From: Bagarius yarrelli
Lineage: Eukaryota; Chordata; Actinopteri; Siluriformes; Sisoridae
Direction: 5' to 3'
Length of the DNA stretch: 64,000 nt
NCBI GenBank assembly: GCA_005784505.1
Contig: VCAZ01000111.1
Location: 602,537-666,536 of the forward strand
Shown: positions 62,207 through 64,000 of the stretch, piece after piece
Numbering within the stretch: position 1 is the first letter of the stretch
Layout: each line of letters begins with the position of its first letter
Translations under genes and position numbers: made by a program
The notes under the pieces: generated by a model
Told to the model about the DNA's origin: nothing
What the model saw: only the letters and a program-made list of their open reading frames with translations
The model's database searches: none

Positions 62207-62772
62207 TACATACACATACACTCTGTATCTCTGTGGGCTACTAACTAGTCTGTTACTGTAGCTAAATATGCATACAACTCACTTTAACCCCAGCGACCTA
62301 AAATAAAAATGTTTTCGTTAATTAAAGCTTACTTCTTTTTTTTAAAGAAGTAATTTTCCCCTGGGGACAAGACAAATGTCCCTACAAGGTCTAAACTGCC
62401 ACATATTATTATATCATTATAATAAATTTGGTGCCTATAATAAGATACTCCATCCTTTTCCACACACACACACAAAATGGTGCAACAGAGACGTTGTGAT
62501 ACAACATGGGGTTCAAGGGCCCTGACTAACCAGCGTAGCAGAGACAATAACGGTGCATCAAAGCCGTCCTGGCGCAACTTGGGCGCCCAAGCACAGCGGG
62601 TGCAGCTGCTCAGCTGAAGTCATCGTGGCAGCTGCCCCCAAAACCTCTGATCCATTAGGGGCTCCTGAGGGGGGGATTAAAAGCCTCGTCGCTAGCAAGC
62701 CGTTCTTTACAAGAGTTTTACGCAGAGACTCTTGTAATTTTCTCAGCTGACGGTTGAGACTTCACACAGCTA

Positions 62773-63737
62773 CACTGCAAAAACTCCTTATCTAGTCAAG
62801 AGTTGTTTTAAGATTTTTGTTAAGATTTTACCTGGTTAATAAAGCTTAAAATTAAAGTTAGTTATTTTACCTGCAAACTGAGCATAAATACAAAAGGAGA
62901 CGTTTTTTGAGGCCGTGGATTTTTTAAGACTGTGATAATCTTGTTTTAAGTTTAAATTCTTTGGCTCATTTTAAGACAAAATATATAAAGCCGATTCTTA
63001 AATTAGGAGGAATTCTCCTGTTTAGTCACTCGCTAGTTTCTCGTATTTAGATGGTTATGCTTCTTAGCTATTTAGAAATGCTTTTTGTTACAACAGACAG
63101 TTTTGGTCAGAACGTTAATTTAAGTGGGCTGCACTAAAATTACACAACACCACCGAGAATACTGAAAGATTGCTTAGCCGCTATACAACCAGACTATGGA
63201 ACATAACTATCTAAATACAAGAAATAAACACATGATTTAAGAAAATACAAGTCAAACGATCTGCCGGTGCAGTGAGATAATTACACTCGGTAAGATTTCT
63301 TCAAATAAAAAAACATATCTAGTCTTAAGTAAAGAATAAAAAGCATTAAAACACTTATTCCGAGCGTCGTATTGAGTCCAATTAACTTAAAAAACTAGCC
63401 AAAGAATTTAAGCCTAAACAAGATTATTACAGCTAAAATAAGAATAAGTGATTATTCTGCATTTTTATTGGCCAAACATACAACAGCTAAATTAAAGTCT
63501 TAAAAAATACAAGGCCCGTCTCAGAGAACGTCTCTCATTGTAATTATGCTCAGTTTGCAGGTAAAATAACTACATTTAACTTTAAACTTACTAACTAGGT
63601 AAAAAAAGAAGTAAATAATCTCAAAACTATCATAATAATATTAGATAATCTGCTCTTGCGTAGTATTTTATTTCTTAAAACAAGATCAATACTATTTTTT
63701 TGGCTAGAAATAAGATTGGATAAGGCGTTTTTGCAGT
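62773..63737. mobile_element. Non-autonomous DNA element with long terminal inverted repeats
   Basis: The left arm begins CACTGCAAAAACTCC and the right arm ends GCGTTTTTGCAGT. The arms are inverted copies for roughly 200 bases (left TTATTTTACCTGCAAACTGA; right TCAGTTTGCAGGTAAAATAA). Same family as 26647-27228. No coding frame. Confidence 0.85.
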
Positions 63738-64000
63738 AATTCACTAGTGAGGATGTGCTCAATACCCACAGTTTTAGCCCCCTTTTGTCTTCCATTACAT
63801 GAAGTTTAACCGAGAACAAAATAAAAGATAATTAACTCAGAATGGCTAATAGAAAACTGACCCTGATGGAGGCCCCGCAGTGAGGCTCTCTAGTTAGACT
63901 TGGCACTGCTTTCGTTTTCCGCCCTCAAATTAGACATTATTCGGTCCAGGAGATAGCACAGATCACTGTAAACCCCTCGAACCCTAGTCCTGTTTCTATA

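Larger units (their letters stand above)
48332..64000 (-). other. fgfrl1: fgfrl1 upstream intron sequence, runs off the window
   Basis: Everything from the linker exon to the right edge is read as intron, because I find neither an Ig1 exon nor another gene. Repeats: SINEs (51070, 52382, 53845, 54558, 55120), DNA elements (54755, 61848, 62773) and CA runs (62188-62206). Long unique, less AT-rich stretches at about 48700-49160, 52860-53070, 55560-57300, 57850-59300, 60840-61110 and 62570-62760 carry no recognised gene. Confidence 0.6.

Overview
This is eukaryotic nuclear DNA from a ray-finned fish. The reading frames are split by GT-AG introns, the base composition is AT-rich, there are many microsatellites, and the interspersed repeats are of teleost type (tRNA-derived SINEs, hAT-like non-autonomous DNA elements, a LINE 3' end). 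The repeats would suit an ostariophysan such as a catfish, but the sequence alone does not fix the species.

Five protein-coding genes can be read at exon level. From left to right they are: the last coding exon of wolframin, wfs1 (+, 41-1838, with a one-base frameshift near 281); spon2/mindin (+, complete, 5' exon near 12597, coding 13111-18462, 338 codons); a p24 cargo receptor that I call tmed11 (+, complete, 19457-23069, 214 codons); the meiotic RING protein rnf212 (+, complete, 12 coding exons, 26269-33666, 300 codons); and fgfrl1 (-, 45198-48331, the last four coding exons, with Ig1 and the signal-peptide exon missing from the window). The order spon2, tmed11, rnf212, fgfrl1 matches human 4p16.3, where TMED11 survives only as a pseudogene, so position and sequence support each other.

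Between the genes: 1839-12596 is a repeat-rich spacer (SINEs, LINE 3' end, DNA elements, microsatellites). 23240-26200 is very AT-rich and contains a tandem TATAGTAAACTATA-type minisatellite of about 1.4 kb. 33667-45197 lies between the 3' ends of rnf212 and fgfrl1 and holds SINEs, a hAT-like element, CT and GATA arrays and some unexplained unique sequence. 48332-64000 is read as 5' intron sequence of fgfrl1, with SINEs, DNA elements and unique islands.

The genes do not form one pathway: ER membrane and calcium homeostasis (wfs1), secreted innate-immunity and matrix protein (spon2), ER-Golgi cargo transport (tmed11), crossover designation (rnf212), FGF-binding cell-surface receptor (fgfrl1). 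I found no bacterial-type system, CRISPR array or convincing new multi-gene system. The best leads are the wfs1 frameshift, decayed internal duplications in tmed11, a microsatellite acting as the polypyrimidine tract of the last rnf212 exon, the AT minisatellite, and a consistent antisense orientation of one SINE family relative to the nearest gene.
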